Positions 27,494 to 36,633 of a DNA stretch of 53,519 nucleotides are shown here, piece by piece. The stretch's first letter is position 1, and each line of letters opens with the position of its first letter. The translations under genes and the position numbers were made by a program. The notes below the pieces were generated by a model, which was given only the letters and a program-made list of their open reading frames with translations, searched no databases and was not told the DNA's origin. Source of the DNA: Occidentia massiliensis (lineage in GTDB: Bacteria; Pseudomonadota; Alphaproteobacteria; Rickettsiales; Rickettsiaceae); assembly GCA_000309075.1 (NCBI GenBank), contig CANJ01000037.1, positions 1 through 53,519 of the forward strand. Reading direction: 5' to 3'.

Positions 27494-29938
27494 TCAATTG
27501 TTCTGAAATTTATTATATACATCGTTTAGCCAAGATTCTAAATTACTACCATTTTTTTGTTTAATCTTATAAAAATACTCTAAATTTTCATCTTTTGCAG
27601 ACAAAATCTTCCTTATACCTGGAAATCCCTCAAGATTTAACTCTACTACTATGCAATGAGAATCTTGTTTTATTATAAACAACCTTGTCTTAGGCAAAAG
27701 TGTTTTATATTTCTGAGACTCAGTTGCATCTAGGTTAAAAATCTCACTCACTTGTAACTTCTTTGAATCAGTAGGTAAAATAATGTGGGTCTTATTAAGA
27801 TCTAACCAATATTTCCATAATTTTGAATAAAAAAACTGATCACTTTGATTTATTTCAGCTGTTGACAGAATTATCCCATTAGCTTGAGATAATTTATCAG
27901 CAATTTGTTTTGTCAAATTTATAAATATTTCAGGAACAAGCAACTCTGTCATATTGTCAATAACTAATATTTTAGGGTTTGTAGACGGTAATGAATTAAA
28001 TTTACTAATTAATGATAATATTATACTAGACCTAAAACGTTGAAGAAGTTGTAGCTTTTTTTGATAAACTTCTGGCTTTTCTCTCGGTTTAGGAATATAT
28101 GATTCACTAAACACACTATCTGTATATTGTTTTAGACTAACTGCTGCAATATTATTATCAGCCAATTGATAAGACTGTATTTGATCAAAGATTCCACCAT
28201 ACCCATCATTACCTATAAAAGACTCAATTCGTTTTTTAAAACTTTCCCCTCCACTATAATCTTTAAAACTAAAAAAATCTTCAATCCGACTAAATAAACG
28301 AGATTCTACCGGTGTATTTAAAATAGTCTCTACCAAAGCTATAGCACATTCTATCTCCTGTTCATTCAAATTATTAGTATAGTGGCCTGATATTACTCTA
28401 AAAAAATTCAGTAAGTCCTGCGAATCATCAATACTTAACGGATGAATTACTAAAGCATTCTCATACCATCTACCTCCTATAGCTTCAACGAAAATTTGAG
28501 AGTTACTTTCACTAGTTAAATAAAGTACTATTGGATCATATTTTGATGCTTCAGATAATAAAAAATTAGTAATTGTAGTCCTCCCAGATTTTGTAGTGCC
28601 AAATATACATGTATGTCCTTGACTTTCCTTATTATGAAAATTCATGAAATAGGGTGTGCCACGCTCTGTCCTAAGTATTGTAACTGCCTTACCCCATATA
28701 TTATATTGTAACCCTGTAGGATAATTATGTAATGATGCAAGAGCAGCCATATTTGCTATTACATTCGGTACTGCTCTTCTTATAAAATTAAAATTACCAG
28801 GAAGCTGTGACCAAAATGTTGCAGCTAAATTAATATCTTCCCGTATATGTACTATCCCTAACTTTGCTAATTTTTTAGATACATAACTAACTCGCTGTTC
28901 AAGTATATTCACACTATCAGCAATAACCATTATATTAATTTGCTGATCACAAAACTGTGTTAGTGATTCATCATTAGCATTAAAAATTTGTTCTATACCC
29001 TTTAGCTTAGCCAATTCTTGATCGTTGCTAGCTTTTAAAATACTAGCTTGTAGTTTATAATCTTTAGTTGCTTTTCCCTTATCTACAAAATAAAAAATTT
29101 CTGTTGCAATAAACTCTACTGGAGCTTGTAAACACTCACTAATCAATTCATCTGTAACCTCCACATACTCCTTAATACTTACTATTGCAGCAAATTTTCT
29201 TATTTTATCATTAATAACTTCAAGTTTATCACTACCAAAAGAATATTGATGAGTTGCTAACTCTAAAGAACAATCACAATATTGTACCTCTACTTTACTC
29301 TCACTAAGATGTATTATCCGCCTATAAAAAAATAAAAGATCAGAATATACCTGATCATCTTTAATCCTTATAGACAATTTAGTGCTACTAAATTGCTGTA
29401 AATCTTCTATTATCCCATCTGTTATACAAGATAAATACTTTATCGCTTTAGCAAGAAATTGATTGTGAAAATTTTCTATAGATTTAAATGATAAGGAATT
29501 TAAAAAACTACTTAAATTTTTAATTTTTAAATCACCACCTTTATATACAATAGATATATAAAGAGTATTAACAAATTTTTCTCGCCAATAATTTTTTTGA
29601 CTCCAAATATTATGAATAAAATCTGCCAGTAAACTACTATATTTAGCAGAATCATCTAAATTCGTGTGGTGCCGTATAGTATGTATCCAACAAGAAACGT
29701 CGTTACTAGTTATATTGTTCTTTAATGCCTCACGAACAATACTACGTAGACTTAGCAGCTGATCACTAATATATTCAGAATTTACACCATTAACCTGTAA
29801 TATTTGTATTAATTCTCCATTTTTAGTTAACAAAGTTTCATTATTATAGTGACATGCTATCGGTATAAAATCTTGAGCATTGTAATTAAAATGTTCTTTA
29901 TCAATTGTTTTAACTTGAAATAATTTAGGTAAAGCCAT
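27494..29938 (-). CDS. virB4: Type IV secretion VirB4-like ATPase paralog with degenerate nucleotide site
   Basis: 814 residues, VirB4/TraC length and layout. The N-terminal CagE/TrbE-type domain (~1-420) includes LRTERGTPYFMNFH, followed by the ATPase domain. Walker A reads GTTKSGRT (447-454), with Arg453 (codon AGG) where Lys is required. Walker B reads KILVIDNM with Asn662 after Asp661 instead of the catalytic Glu. Rickettsiales carry a canonical VirB4 and a second copy (RvhB4-II type) described as lacking a normal Walker site; this looks like the second type. It would sit at the inner-membrane base of the machine, perhaps as a structural partner. It heads a two-gene unit with the Cys-rich giant. 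Confidence 0.88.
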   Translation of the reverse strand: MALPKLFQVKTIDKEHFNYNAQDFIPIACHYNNETLLTKNGELIQILQVNGVNSEYISDQLLSLRSIVREALKNNITSNDVSCWIHTIRHHTNLDDSAKYSSLLADFIHNIWSQKNYWREKFVNTLYISIVYKGGDLKIKNLSSFLNSLSFKSIENFHNQFLAKAIKYLSCITDGIIEDLQQFSSTKLSIRIKDDQVYSDLLFFYRRIIHLSESKVEVQYCDCSLELATHQYSFGSDKLEVINDKIRKFAAIVSIKEYVEVTDELISECLQAPVEFIATEIFYFVDKGKATKDYKLQASILKASNDQELAKLKGIEQIFNANDESLTQFCDQQINIMVIADSVNILEQRVSYVSKKLAKLGIVHIREDINLAATFWSQLPGNFNFIRRAVPNVIANMAALASLHNYPTGLQYNIWGKAVTILRTERGTPYFMNFHNKESQGHTCIFGTTKSGRTTITNFLLSEASKYDPIVLYLTSESNSQIFVEAIGGRWYENALVIHPLSIDDSQDLLNFFRVISGHYTNNLNEQEIECAIALVETILNTPVESRLFSRIEDFFSFKDYSGGESFKKRIESFIGNDGYGGIFDQIQSYQLADNNIAAVSLKQYTDSVFSESYIPKPREKPEVYQKKLQLLQRFRSSIILSLISKFNSLPSTNPKILVIDNMTELLVPEIFINLTKQIADKLSQANGIILSTAEINQSDQFFYSKLWKYWLDLNKTHIILPTDSKKLQVSEIFNLDATESQKYKTLLPKTRLFIIKQDSHCIVVELNLEGFPGIRKILSAKDENLEYFYKIKQKNGSNLESWLNDVYNKFQNN

Positions 29939-29953
29939 CCCTAGATTTTCATA

Positions 29954-29982
29954 TTTATAATAAAATAAGCAATAACAGACAA
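29954..29982 (-). promoter_or_regulatory. Predicted promoter of the virB4 unit
   Basis: TTGTCT (29982-29977), 17 bases, TATAAA (29959-29954) on the minus strand, ending 16 bases before the virB4 ATG. The leader would be very short, so either translation starts on a nearly leaderless mRNA or the real promoter lies further upstream. Confidence 0.45.
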
Positions 29983-30155
29983 CCTAATCATATTGATTAA
30001 ATAGTGCATTTACTACGCCTTAATCATCAAAATAAGTCAAAAATCTGAATTAATGTTACGGCAATGTTACTAAATTACACAAATAAATTATTCCACAAAT
30101 TAGTTTTTAACCTTCATAATTATCTTCCTACTTCTGTATTATTCCTCTATATATT

Positions 30156-32342
30156 TCAAGTATATTCAGAATTACTATCTATAAATGCATCACCACCTGC
30201 ATCACCACCTAATTCCACTTCATTTGGATTAGAATCCCAAGGTTCTTCTATTACTAGATAATCTTCAATAAATTTTTGTTTTTCATAATCAGACTTTAAA
30301 GTTTTATATTCCTGCATACAGATTGCAAGTGCTTTTTTAACCCAGCTTAGCATTATCGAGTTAGAAAACTGAGTTACAATAAAAGTTACATGTTCTAAAA
30401 TAATTTCATTTCTACACATTAAATATGATAACAGCTTAACATTTGTACCTATAATATCATTTTCTATCTTTTTTAATCCAAAAATATAAGTATCTTCCCC
30501 ATATTCTTTTTGAATTTCTTTTGCTTGCTCTAATTGTCTTTCAGTATCATCTTTATTACTTATTCCTAAATGTGGTTGATATTTACATATTAGTTTTGGA
30601 GGAGAAATAGGATCACAAGTGGCATAATTTAAATCATCTACTAAAAATCCAACTAGGTTCTTAAAATCTGACTCTGCTTTTACTAATTTTTCTTTAACTT
30701 CATTAAATACTTTGAAAGGTAACTTATCTTTTAAATATGCTATATAACCTGCAAAATTATCAGTAGGAATACCACCATTTACTAAAAATTTAAGAAGACA
30801 ATTCTCAATAAACATTATATCTTCATCCTCTTTTATGTTCAACTTCTCCTGACACTGCATAGTAGCTAAAGATTGTATATATTTACCCATCTTTATTATT
30901 CTAACATTTTCTACTTTATTACTCTTCACTGCATATGATAAAGGAGTATCACCATTTTCATCTTTAACATCAAAATTAGCATCTTGTTCAAAAAATATTT
31001 TTATAACTTCAGGATTACTATACAGTGCTACATAATGTAAAATCGTACCATGTTTATCACCTATACTAGCATTAATATCAGCACCTCTCTCAATAAGTAT
31101 TTTAATATTCTCCACTCTACCCTTGTTTATTGCCCATATTAAAGGGGTATAACCATTACTATCTTTAGCCTCAAGATTAGCACCATGATTAATGAGTAAT
31201 TCAACAGTTTCTTTAGTGCCATAGTCTGCTACATAATGTAAAACTGTAAAACCAATATCTCTAATTCTAGCATTAACATCAGCACCTCTCTCAATAAGTA
31301 CTTTTATATTTTCTATCTTATTTTTCTCTGTTGCGCGCATTAAAGTTGTTAAACCATTTCTATCTTTAGCATTAACATCAGCCCCACTATCAATAAGTAA
31401 TTTAATAGTTTCCACAGTACTATGTTCTGCTGCATAACACAAAGCAGGACCACTATAACCCTGAGCATTAATATCAGCACCTTGTTTAATTAGTTCCTTA
31501 ATGATTTTTAGATCTCCCCATTTTACCGCATTTATTAAAGACATATAACTATATCTCTTAACATTAATATTAGCACCTACATCAATATAATCATAAATGG
31601 TTTCTTGATCACGTTGCATAAATGCATTTATTAATACTTCTTCTACAGCGCTAATATCCCTAGATTTTTTAATTATTTTCTTAATAACCTCACTATAATA
31701 ATTCTTATTATGTAAAATATTATTCTTTATTTCCTCACGTCTTTGTTCTACTATCTTTGATAATACAGGTTTACTACCACCATTAACTCGAGCATCAACA
31801 CAAATATTAGGCTGATCAAGAAGTAAGTTAACCTTTTGCATCCAGCCATAAAATATTGTTTTTTCTAAAATCGTCTCACCACGTATATCTTGAGCATTAA
31901 TATCAGCCCCAGCATTAATGAGTATTTCAATAACACTATCAAGAGAATGTATTACGGCCACCATTAAAGCTGTTTCCCAAAAATTATTATAAGTATTAAC
32001 ATTAGCTCCAGCAGCAATAAGCATCTCAATGACTTTTATCTTTATATTCTCCAAGCATTTACTACGTAATGTATATATTAAAATAGTATCTCCATTTTTA
32101 GCTCTATTATGAACACTAGCACCATTACTAAGAAGAACACTAATGATCTCTATATGTCCTTCTCCTATTGCAAAATGTAAAGCTGTAAGATTACTTTTTC
32201 CATCCTTAGCATTAACATTAGCACCTTCAGTAAGAAGCTCCTTAACCTTACTTACATTACCATTTTTAACTGCTTTTATAAGCAAACTATTTAATTCTTT
32301 AATTCTATCTTGCTCTTGTAAAATTTTATAATTTTTGAACAT
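30156..32342 (-). CDS. Ankyrin-repeat protein (paralog 3), putative effector
   Basis: 728 residues from the ATG at 32342 (MFKNYKILQEQDR). The frame is open for eight more codons, but the ATG at 32342 has GGAAAG before it and keeps the same distance to the promoter as its paralogs. Two blocks of ankyrin repeats (~15-185 and ~225-480, e.g. GADVNAKDRNGLTTLMRATE) are separated by a helical linker. The C-terminal domain contains LVNGGIPTDNFAGYIAYLKD, weakly like the GIPDKYI region of paralogs 1 and 2. The tail is NEVELGGDAGGDAF, shared with the gene at 32668. There is no signal peptide. It lies downstream of its own promoter, upstream of virB4 on the same strand. Effector function is inferred. Confidence 0.88.
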   Translation of the reverse strand: MFKNYKILQEQDRIKELNSLLIKAVKNGNVSKVKELLTEGANVNAKDGKSNLTALHFAIGEGHIEIISVLLSNGASVHNRAKNGDTILIYTLRSKCLENIKIKVIEMLIAAGANVNTYNNFWETALMVAVIHSLDSVIEILINAGADINAQDIRGETILEKTIFYGWMQKVNLLLDQPNICVDARVNGGSKPVLSKIVEQRREEIKNNILHNKNYYSEVIKKIIKKSRDISAVEEVLINAFMQRDQETIYDYIDVGANINVKRYSYMSLINAVKWGDLKIIKELIKQGADINAQGYSGPALCYAAEHSTVETIKLLIDSGADVNAKDRNGLTTLMRATEKNKIENIKVLIERGADVNARIRDIGFTVLHYVADYGTKETVELLINHGANLEAKDSNGYTPLIWAINKGRVENIKILIERGADINASIGDKHGTILHYVALYSNPEVIKIFFEQDANFDVKDENGDTPLSYAVKSNKVENVRIIKMGKYIQSLATMQCQEKLNIKEDEDIMFIENCLLKFLVNGGIPTDNFAGYIAYLKDKLPFKVFNEVKEKLVKAESDFKNLVGFLVDDLNYATCDPISPPKLICKYQPHLGISNKDDTERQLEQAKEIQKEYGEDTYIFGLKKIENDIIGTNVKLLSYLMCRNEIILEHVTFIVTQFSNSIMLSWVKKALAICMQEYKTLKSDYEKQKFIEDYLVIEEPWDSNPNEVELGGDAGGDAFIDSNSEYT

Positions 32343-32375
32343 TGACTTTCCTTTATTAATTGTCATTACTTAAAT

Positions 32376-32404
32376 AACATAAATAATGTTTTAATAATTA
32401 TCAA
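32376..32404 (-). promoter_or_regulatory. Predicted sigma-70 promoter of ankyrin gene 3
   Basis: TTGATA (32404-32399), 17 bases, TATGTT (32381-32376). The spacer ATTATTAAAACATTATT and flanks match those at 2678 and 4881. The rest of the gap to 32667 is AT-rich with no gene seen. Confidence 0.65.
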
Positions 32405-32667
32405 TAAAAATTAACTAAATGGTAACAATAGGGTTAATGTGAAGAAACTTAGAAACATTAAAGAATACTAAAATCAAACTCACTAAGTAATATTATAATA
32501 AAAATATTACTCCACTAAGCTTTAATTTAAATATTTTAATAATAGTTGAAAAATTTTAATGATTAGCAGTAAGTTAATTATATCAGTATTCAAATATAAT
32601 TAATTTACATAAACGCATACAGACTAATATATTATATATATCATATGACCTTAACATATTGCATCTT

Positions 32668-33276
32668 CTACTCCCCTGCTTCTCCCATGTTACTTACTGC
32701 CTCATCTTTTGCCATATCACTTACACCAGCTTCCTCCCCACCTAATCCAACTTCATTTTGCTTGGACTCAATTTCATTTGTTAAAAACTGGTAAACCACA
32801 TGATGATTACCTTTTTGTGCTTTTAATAGCAGCTCATCAATATTAGTAACAACACCTTTTTTAACAAAAACTTCTATAACTCCTGCATTATCTTTTTCTA
32901 ATGCCTTATATAAAGGTCCGCCCATTGCATAAGACATAAAATTAACAAAGCCTTCAGAACCAACCAAATAGGTATTTGAACCAACCTCACTAAAATAACC
33001 AATAAATTCCTCAATAGATTCTTTATTACTACGTGCTACTGCTATATCTAACGCTCCCTGTATATCATCAAAACTAATATCTCCTTTTAGAAGCTCTTTA
33101 ATAACATCCCTATAATTTTTAAATGCCGCTGCCCGTAATGCTTTAGCCCTACCAAAGTCAGTAATATCACCTTTCTTAAGCACTTCAAAAGCTTCCTCTT
33201 TCTTATAGTTAAGTATATAGCTTCTTAGCTTTTGATCATCTACACTACATTCCTGTCCATTTCTACTACTTAGCAT
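32668..33276 (-). CDS. Small degenerate-ankyrin protein with shared acidic tail
   Basis: 202 residues from the ATG at 33276, which has a strong AGGAGG eight bases upstream; a TTG codon just before it is a less likely start. Helix-pair segments such as ALRAAAFKNYRDVIKELLKG and PLYKALEKDNAGVIEVFVKK look like diverged ankyrin repeats without the usual DxxGxTAL loops. The tail contains NEVGLGGEEAG, like NEVELGGDAG in the ankyrin protein just downstream, followed by a low-complexity acidic end. It has its own promoter. It could be a reduced ankyrin effector or an independent helical-repeat protein. Confidence 0.7.
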   Translation of the reverse strand: MLSSRNGQECSVDDQKLRSYILNYKKEEAFEVLKKGDITDFGRAKALRAAAFKNYRDVIKELLKGDISFDDIQGALDIAVARSNKESIEEFIGYFSEVGSNTYLVGSEGFVNFMSYAMGGPLYKALEKDNAGVIEVFVKKGVVTNIDELLLKAQKGNHHVVYQFLTNEIESKQNEVGLGGEEAGVSDMAKDEAVSNMGEAGE

Positions 33277-33308
33277 CAATATTCCTCCTTTTGTATCGTT
33301 ATTTACTA

Positions 33309-33337
33309 AATATATAAACTATATTAATTGTTAACAA
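33309..33337 (-). promoter_or_regulatory. Predicted promoter of the 33276 gene
   Basis: TTGTTA (33337-33332), 17 bases, TATATT (33314-33309), followed about 30 bases later by AGGAGG and the ATG. The spacer differs from the ankyrin-gene block, so this promoter is not part of that conserved set. Confidence 0.5.
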
Positions 33338-33372
33338 GACATTATCTTCAATCATGTAGATCCACAACAAAC

Positions 33373-34083
33373 TTAACTTATATGACAAAATTCATTAGAA
33401 TAAGGATCTCCTGTAGATCTTGCCCCTTCTTCTATATTTCCTGATATTAACGTTTCAGAATGTTCATAAAAAGGTACCACATCAAACCCTAATTCCTTTG
33501 CTATTGTTAAAACTGTATTACTATGATTACTATAAACATCTTTAATAGTCATATTACTAATCAACATTCCAATATCACTAGTATCATTATTTTCTTTTAC
33601 TTTAAGAAGAAGCAGTTTAATAATTTCTTCATCACTACTTCTCATCATCAAATTTAATGCTATTTTAGTAGCGATACTAGTTTCAGCTCTATCAAGAAGT
33701 AATTTCAAAATTGCTTCATTACTATCCTTTATTGCTAAAGCTAAGATATTATTATTTTCACTTTTTATATCAATCTTAATACCTGTATTTAGAATTAGCT
33801 TTACAACTTCCACACAACCCTTTCGTAAAGCACATGTAAGAGGTGTAAAGCTAAAAGGAACAACCTTAACATCAACATTGGCACCTATATCGATAAGCTT
33901 TCGAGCAATATCTTCCTTGTCAGCAAGTATTGCATAAAACAATGCTCTACCTATAATATCAGTATCTACAGGATACTTACCAATTATTTTATTAACTCCT
34001 CTGTTATCGCCTTTGAAAGCTGCAGCATTTAAATCATCAATTATTTTTTTCTCAGCTAGTGTATAATCATCACTATTTATCAT
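33373..34083 (-). CDS. Short ankyrin-repeat protein
   Basis: 236 residues. Four to five ankyrin repeats (~15-170), e.g. LIDIGANVDVKVVPFSFTPL and LILNTGIKIDIKSENNN; later repeats are irregular. There is no C-terminal domain like that of paralogs 1 and 2; the tail is SGNIEEGARSTGDPYSNEF. The start ATG at 34083 has a purine-rich GGGAGGGGAG just before it. It is upstream of the 33276 gene on the same strand (96-base gap) and may be cotranscribed. An ankyrin-type promoter lies 240 bases upstream. Confidence 0.8.
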   Translation of the reverse strand: MINSDDYTLAEKKIIDDLNAAAFKGDNRGVNKIIGKYPVDTDIIGRALFYAILADKEDIARKLIDIGANVDVKVVPFSFTPLTCALRKGCVEVVKLILNTGIKIDIKSENNNILALAIKDSNEAILKLLLDRAETSIATKIALNLMMRSSDEEIIKLLLLKVKENNDTSDIGMLISNMTIKDVYSNHSNTVLTIAKELGFDVVPFYEHSETLISGNIEEGARSTGDPYSNEFCHIS

Positions 34084-34324
34084 TCTCCCCTCCCTTCTTT
34101 ACTATTTAACAATGGTACGTAATACCTTTCAACTAGATTAATCTAACAAAAACAAAAGTTTCTTATAGAACAAACCAATTAATATACTAAAAAATATCAA
34201 CAAACTTCATAGACTATTGTGTTCTTGTTCTTCTTTAACTACTGCAATTAACTCTTTACTATTAAATATCAGCATTGTAGTAGTTGCAAATATATCTGTT
34301 CTTCCTCTTTAGTTATATATCTGT

Positions 34325-34353
34325 AATATAACTAACATTTTAATAATTGTAAA
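34325..34353 (-). promoter_or_regulatory. Ankyrin-type promoter block, distant from any start
   Basis: TTTACA (34353-34348), 17 bases, TATATT (34330-34325). The spacer ATTATTAAAATGTTAGT keeps the ATTATTAAAA half of the block seen at ankyrin genes 1-3, and AAAGAGGAAG follows as in those leaders, but no ATG comes at the expected place. The next gene starts at 34083. The 34084-34324 stretch holds only short fragments, so either the leader is long or the original gene start has decayed. Confidence 0.45.
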
Positions 34354-34385
34354 CAAATATTAATCTAGCAGTAATAAATATATTT

Positions 34386-35721
34386 TTATACCTCACGTGA
34401 AGGCAAGGAGTGTTTTTTAAAAAACGAAATAAATTTTTTCATTCTAAATTTAATAGTTTTATTAACATAATTATAATTTCTCTTATATAGCCTCCCAGTT
34501 ATATTTTGGTAACTATTTACCAAAGATGGTATTACTTGTTTATAATAAATATGATATAGGTCTTGCATCATTGCTCTTGTAGTTAAATGCCCCCATTTTA
34601 TTACTTGTTGTGGGACACGAGCTAAAGCCTCTACACAAGCAATAGCTTCCTCTGCATCCTTATCATCTCTCTTATATACATCTGCTTTAGGTGCTAAATT
34701 AAAAGTCATATCATCAATTATAGCCTTTAACATTAATCCAACATATTGTTCATTTTTATACATTCTAATAAAAATTAAATTATCATTTTTTAAAGAAAAA
34801 AAATTTTTTGTTTATAAAAAAAGGCTAATAATTTAGTCCATAATAACTTTAGTCCCCCAATTTTGTTTTTACGATAAAATTTTATTGATTTTTCATATTG
34901 TACTAAATTACCAAGCCCTATATTTTCAAGTTCACGTAGAATTTTATAACATCTCATTAAATCATTACGCCTTGCATGCAAAACATTTGTTGCACCCTAG
35001 TACAAGCGAAATTAGCTGAATGTCTACCAGTCATATTACCATCTATATCACGGTAAATATCAGAATAATGCCCTAACTCTTGAGCAGCAATAATCTGTAA
35101 CCTAGCAATAGCTGGCCAACCATTACCATAAGTAGGACTATTTTCACTATATTCCCCAAAAGGATCACCACCGCAAGAAACAAATATAGCTACACTAGAT
35201 CCACTCGTACTTTGCATACCACTATTTTGACCAGCATATTTCCACATAACAATATCCATAACATCTCCTATTTGCCATGAATATGATATAAAAACTTCTA
35301 CTCTTTCCAATAAAAGCCAATGAATAACGATAGGATGAGCTGACTGTACAAGCAACCTTGCTAGTTTTAATAATAACTCAGGTTCTACTTCAAGCAACAT
35401 GTTAACCTTTTGCTTTAATGATTGCAAAACTTGATCAACCTTTTTATTTAAAGCTTGTCCCGACATCATACGCTTATAAACATCAACTACCCTATTTCTC
35501 GTATCCCCCTCAAGCTCTGGATTTACTAGCTCTTCTCGTGAAATAGCAAGATTAACATTTAAACTAGGTTCAGATAAACGGACAAAATTACCTTTAGGTT
35601 CAGCATCAACTCTTAACTTACCTGACTTAACTAAACTCTGTGCCAAATACTCATATTCTACCAGCATTTCTTCAGCCTCTACAGCTGGTAATTTATGAAG
35701 TATATGATATAAATTTGCCAT
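34386..35721 (-). pseudogene. Broken DUF2748-like gene, two frameshifts
   Basis: Three consecutive open frames (35721-34957, 34981-34790, 34763-34386) join into one 445-residue protein if one base is added at a 4-base run (34980-34983) and one at an 8-base run (34796-34803). The parts read on smoothly: CTRVQQ, then HARRNDLMRCYKILREL, then NEQYVGLMLKAIIDD. The N-terminal part has MANLYHILHKLPAVEAEEML and RLQIIAAQELGHYSDIYRD; QELGH looks like a metal-site HExxH with the first His lost, which is speculative. I recall a similar Rickettsia family (DUF2748). Either a recent pseudogene or a gene with two homopolymer errors. Confidence 0.7.
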
Positions 35722-35932
35722 TGCTAAGTAAAAATATAATAAAAACCTTCTTAAGACTCTCTACATACTTAAACCAATCATAAGTAACTAAATAAAGAGA
35801 TTTAGTATATACTTAAAATTTGCATTAGCTTACTTAAACTAACTTCTACAAATAAAAAATATAAATGCTAAAAAAGCTGTCACTTAATATTACACTATAA
35901 AAAATGTATCACTAACAATTTAAAAGTAAAAT

Positions 35933-36556
35933 TTAAAATATTTTATGAAATTCTTGCTTTAATATAGTTTTATAGTAGCAAAGATCTACTTCTACTCCTA
36001 ATTCACGTGTTGAAGTTACAGTTGAATTGTCCATTCCACATGGAATTATACCTGCAAATTTTTTCATATCAGGACATATATTTATAGCAGCCCCATGGTA
36101 AGTCACCCATTTATGTATACGTACACCTATTGCTGCTATTTTTTGTTCCTTAAACTTAGTTTTTACCCAAACTCCAATTTTCCCTGGAATAACAAAACTC
36201 TTTATGTTAAAAAATTTTAAAGAATTAATGACCAATAATTCAAGATTACTAATATATTTTCTAATATCCTTTTCTCTGCCATTATTTGATAAATTCAAAA
36301 TTGGATATATTACAACCTGACCAGGTCCATGATAAGTAAATTTCCCCCCTCTACCAACATAATAGACAGGAATTTTACCATGATTCAAGAGCTCTGTAGG
36401 TTCAAAACTTACACCTGCAGTGTAAACATCTTGATGCTCAAGAATAAATACTGTTTCTAGCTCGGGTTGATCTACTACCTTATATAACCTTGCTTCCATC
36501 ATTTTAAGTGCAGCTAAATACTCAATAGGATCATCAATTTCCACCCATTGAACCAT
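35933..36556 (-). CDS. lipB: Octanoyltransferase LipB
   Basis: 207 residues, normal length. It moves octanoyl from acyl carrier protein to lipoyl domains of 2-oxoacid dehydrogenases; LipA then adds sulfur. Motifs: FILEHQDVYTAG, GRGGKFTYHGPGQVVIYPIL, the catalytic Lys in EQKIAAIGVRI, YHGAAINI, and the catalytic Cys in GIIPCGMDNS. It is divergent from murD, with a 77-base intergenic region. Confidence 0.96.
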   Translation of the reverse strand: MVQWVEIDDPIEYLAALKMMEARLYKVVDQPELETVFILEHQDVYTAGVSFEPTELLNHGKIPVYYVGRGGKFTYHGPGQVVIYPILNLSNNGREKDIRKYISNLELLVINSLKFFNIKSFVIPGKIGVWVKTKFKEQKIAAIGVRIHKWVTYHGAAINICPDMKKFAGIIPCGMDNSTVTSTRELGVEVDLCYYKTILKQEFHKIF

Positions 36557-36563
36557 AAAAAAC

Positions 36564-36592
36564 TTGGTTAATAAATTAATATAATATAGAAT
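36564..36592 (+). promoter_or_regulatory. Possible promoter of murD-ftsW-murG
   Basis: TTGGTT (36564-36569), 17 bases, TAGAAT (36587-36592), 42 bases before the murD ATG in the lipB/murD divergent gap. It matches the consensus only partly in an AT-rich background. Confidence 0.35.
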
Positions 36593-36633
36593 AGTTAATA
36601 ATTATATCAAAATCAACTGGGTTTATTTTCTGT

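Noticed and set aside
34386-34981. Two small independent genes (125 and 63 residues)
   Set aside because: Both continue the upstream 254-residue frame after single-base shifts at homopolymers and are better read as one broken gene.
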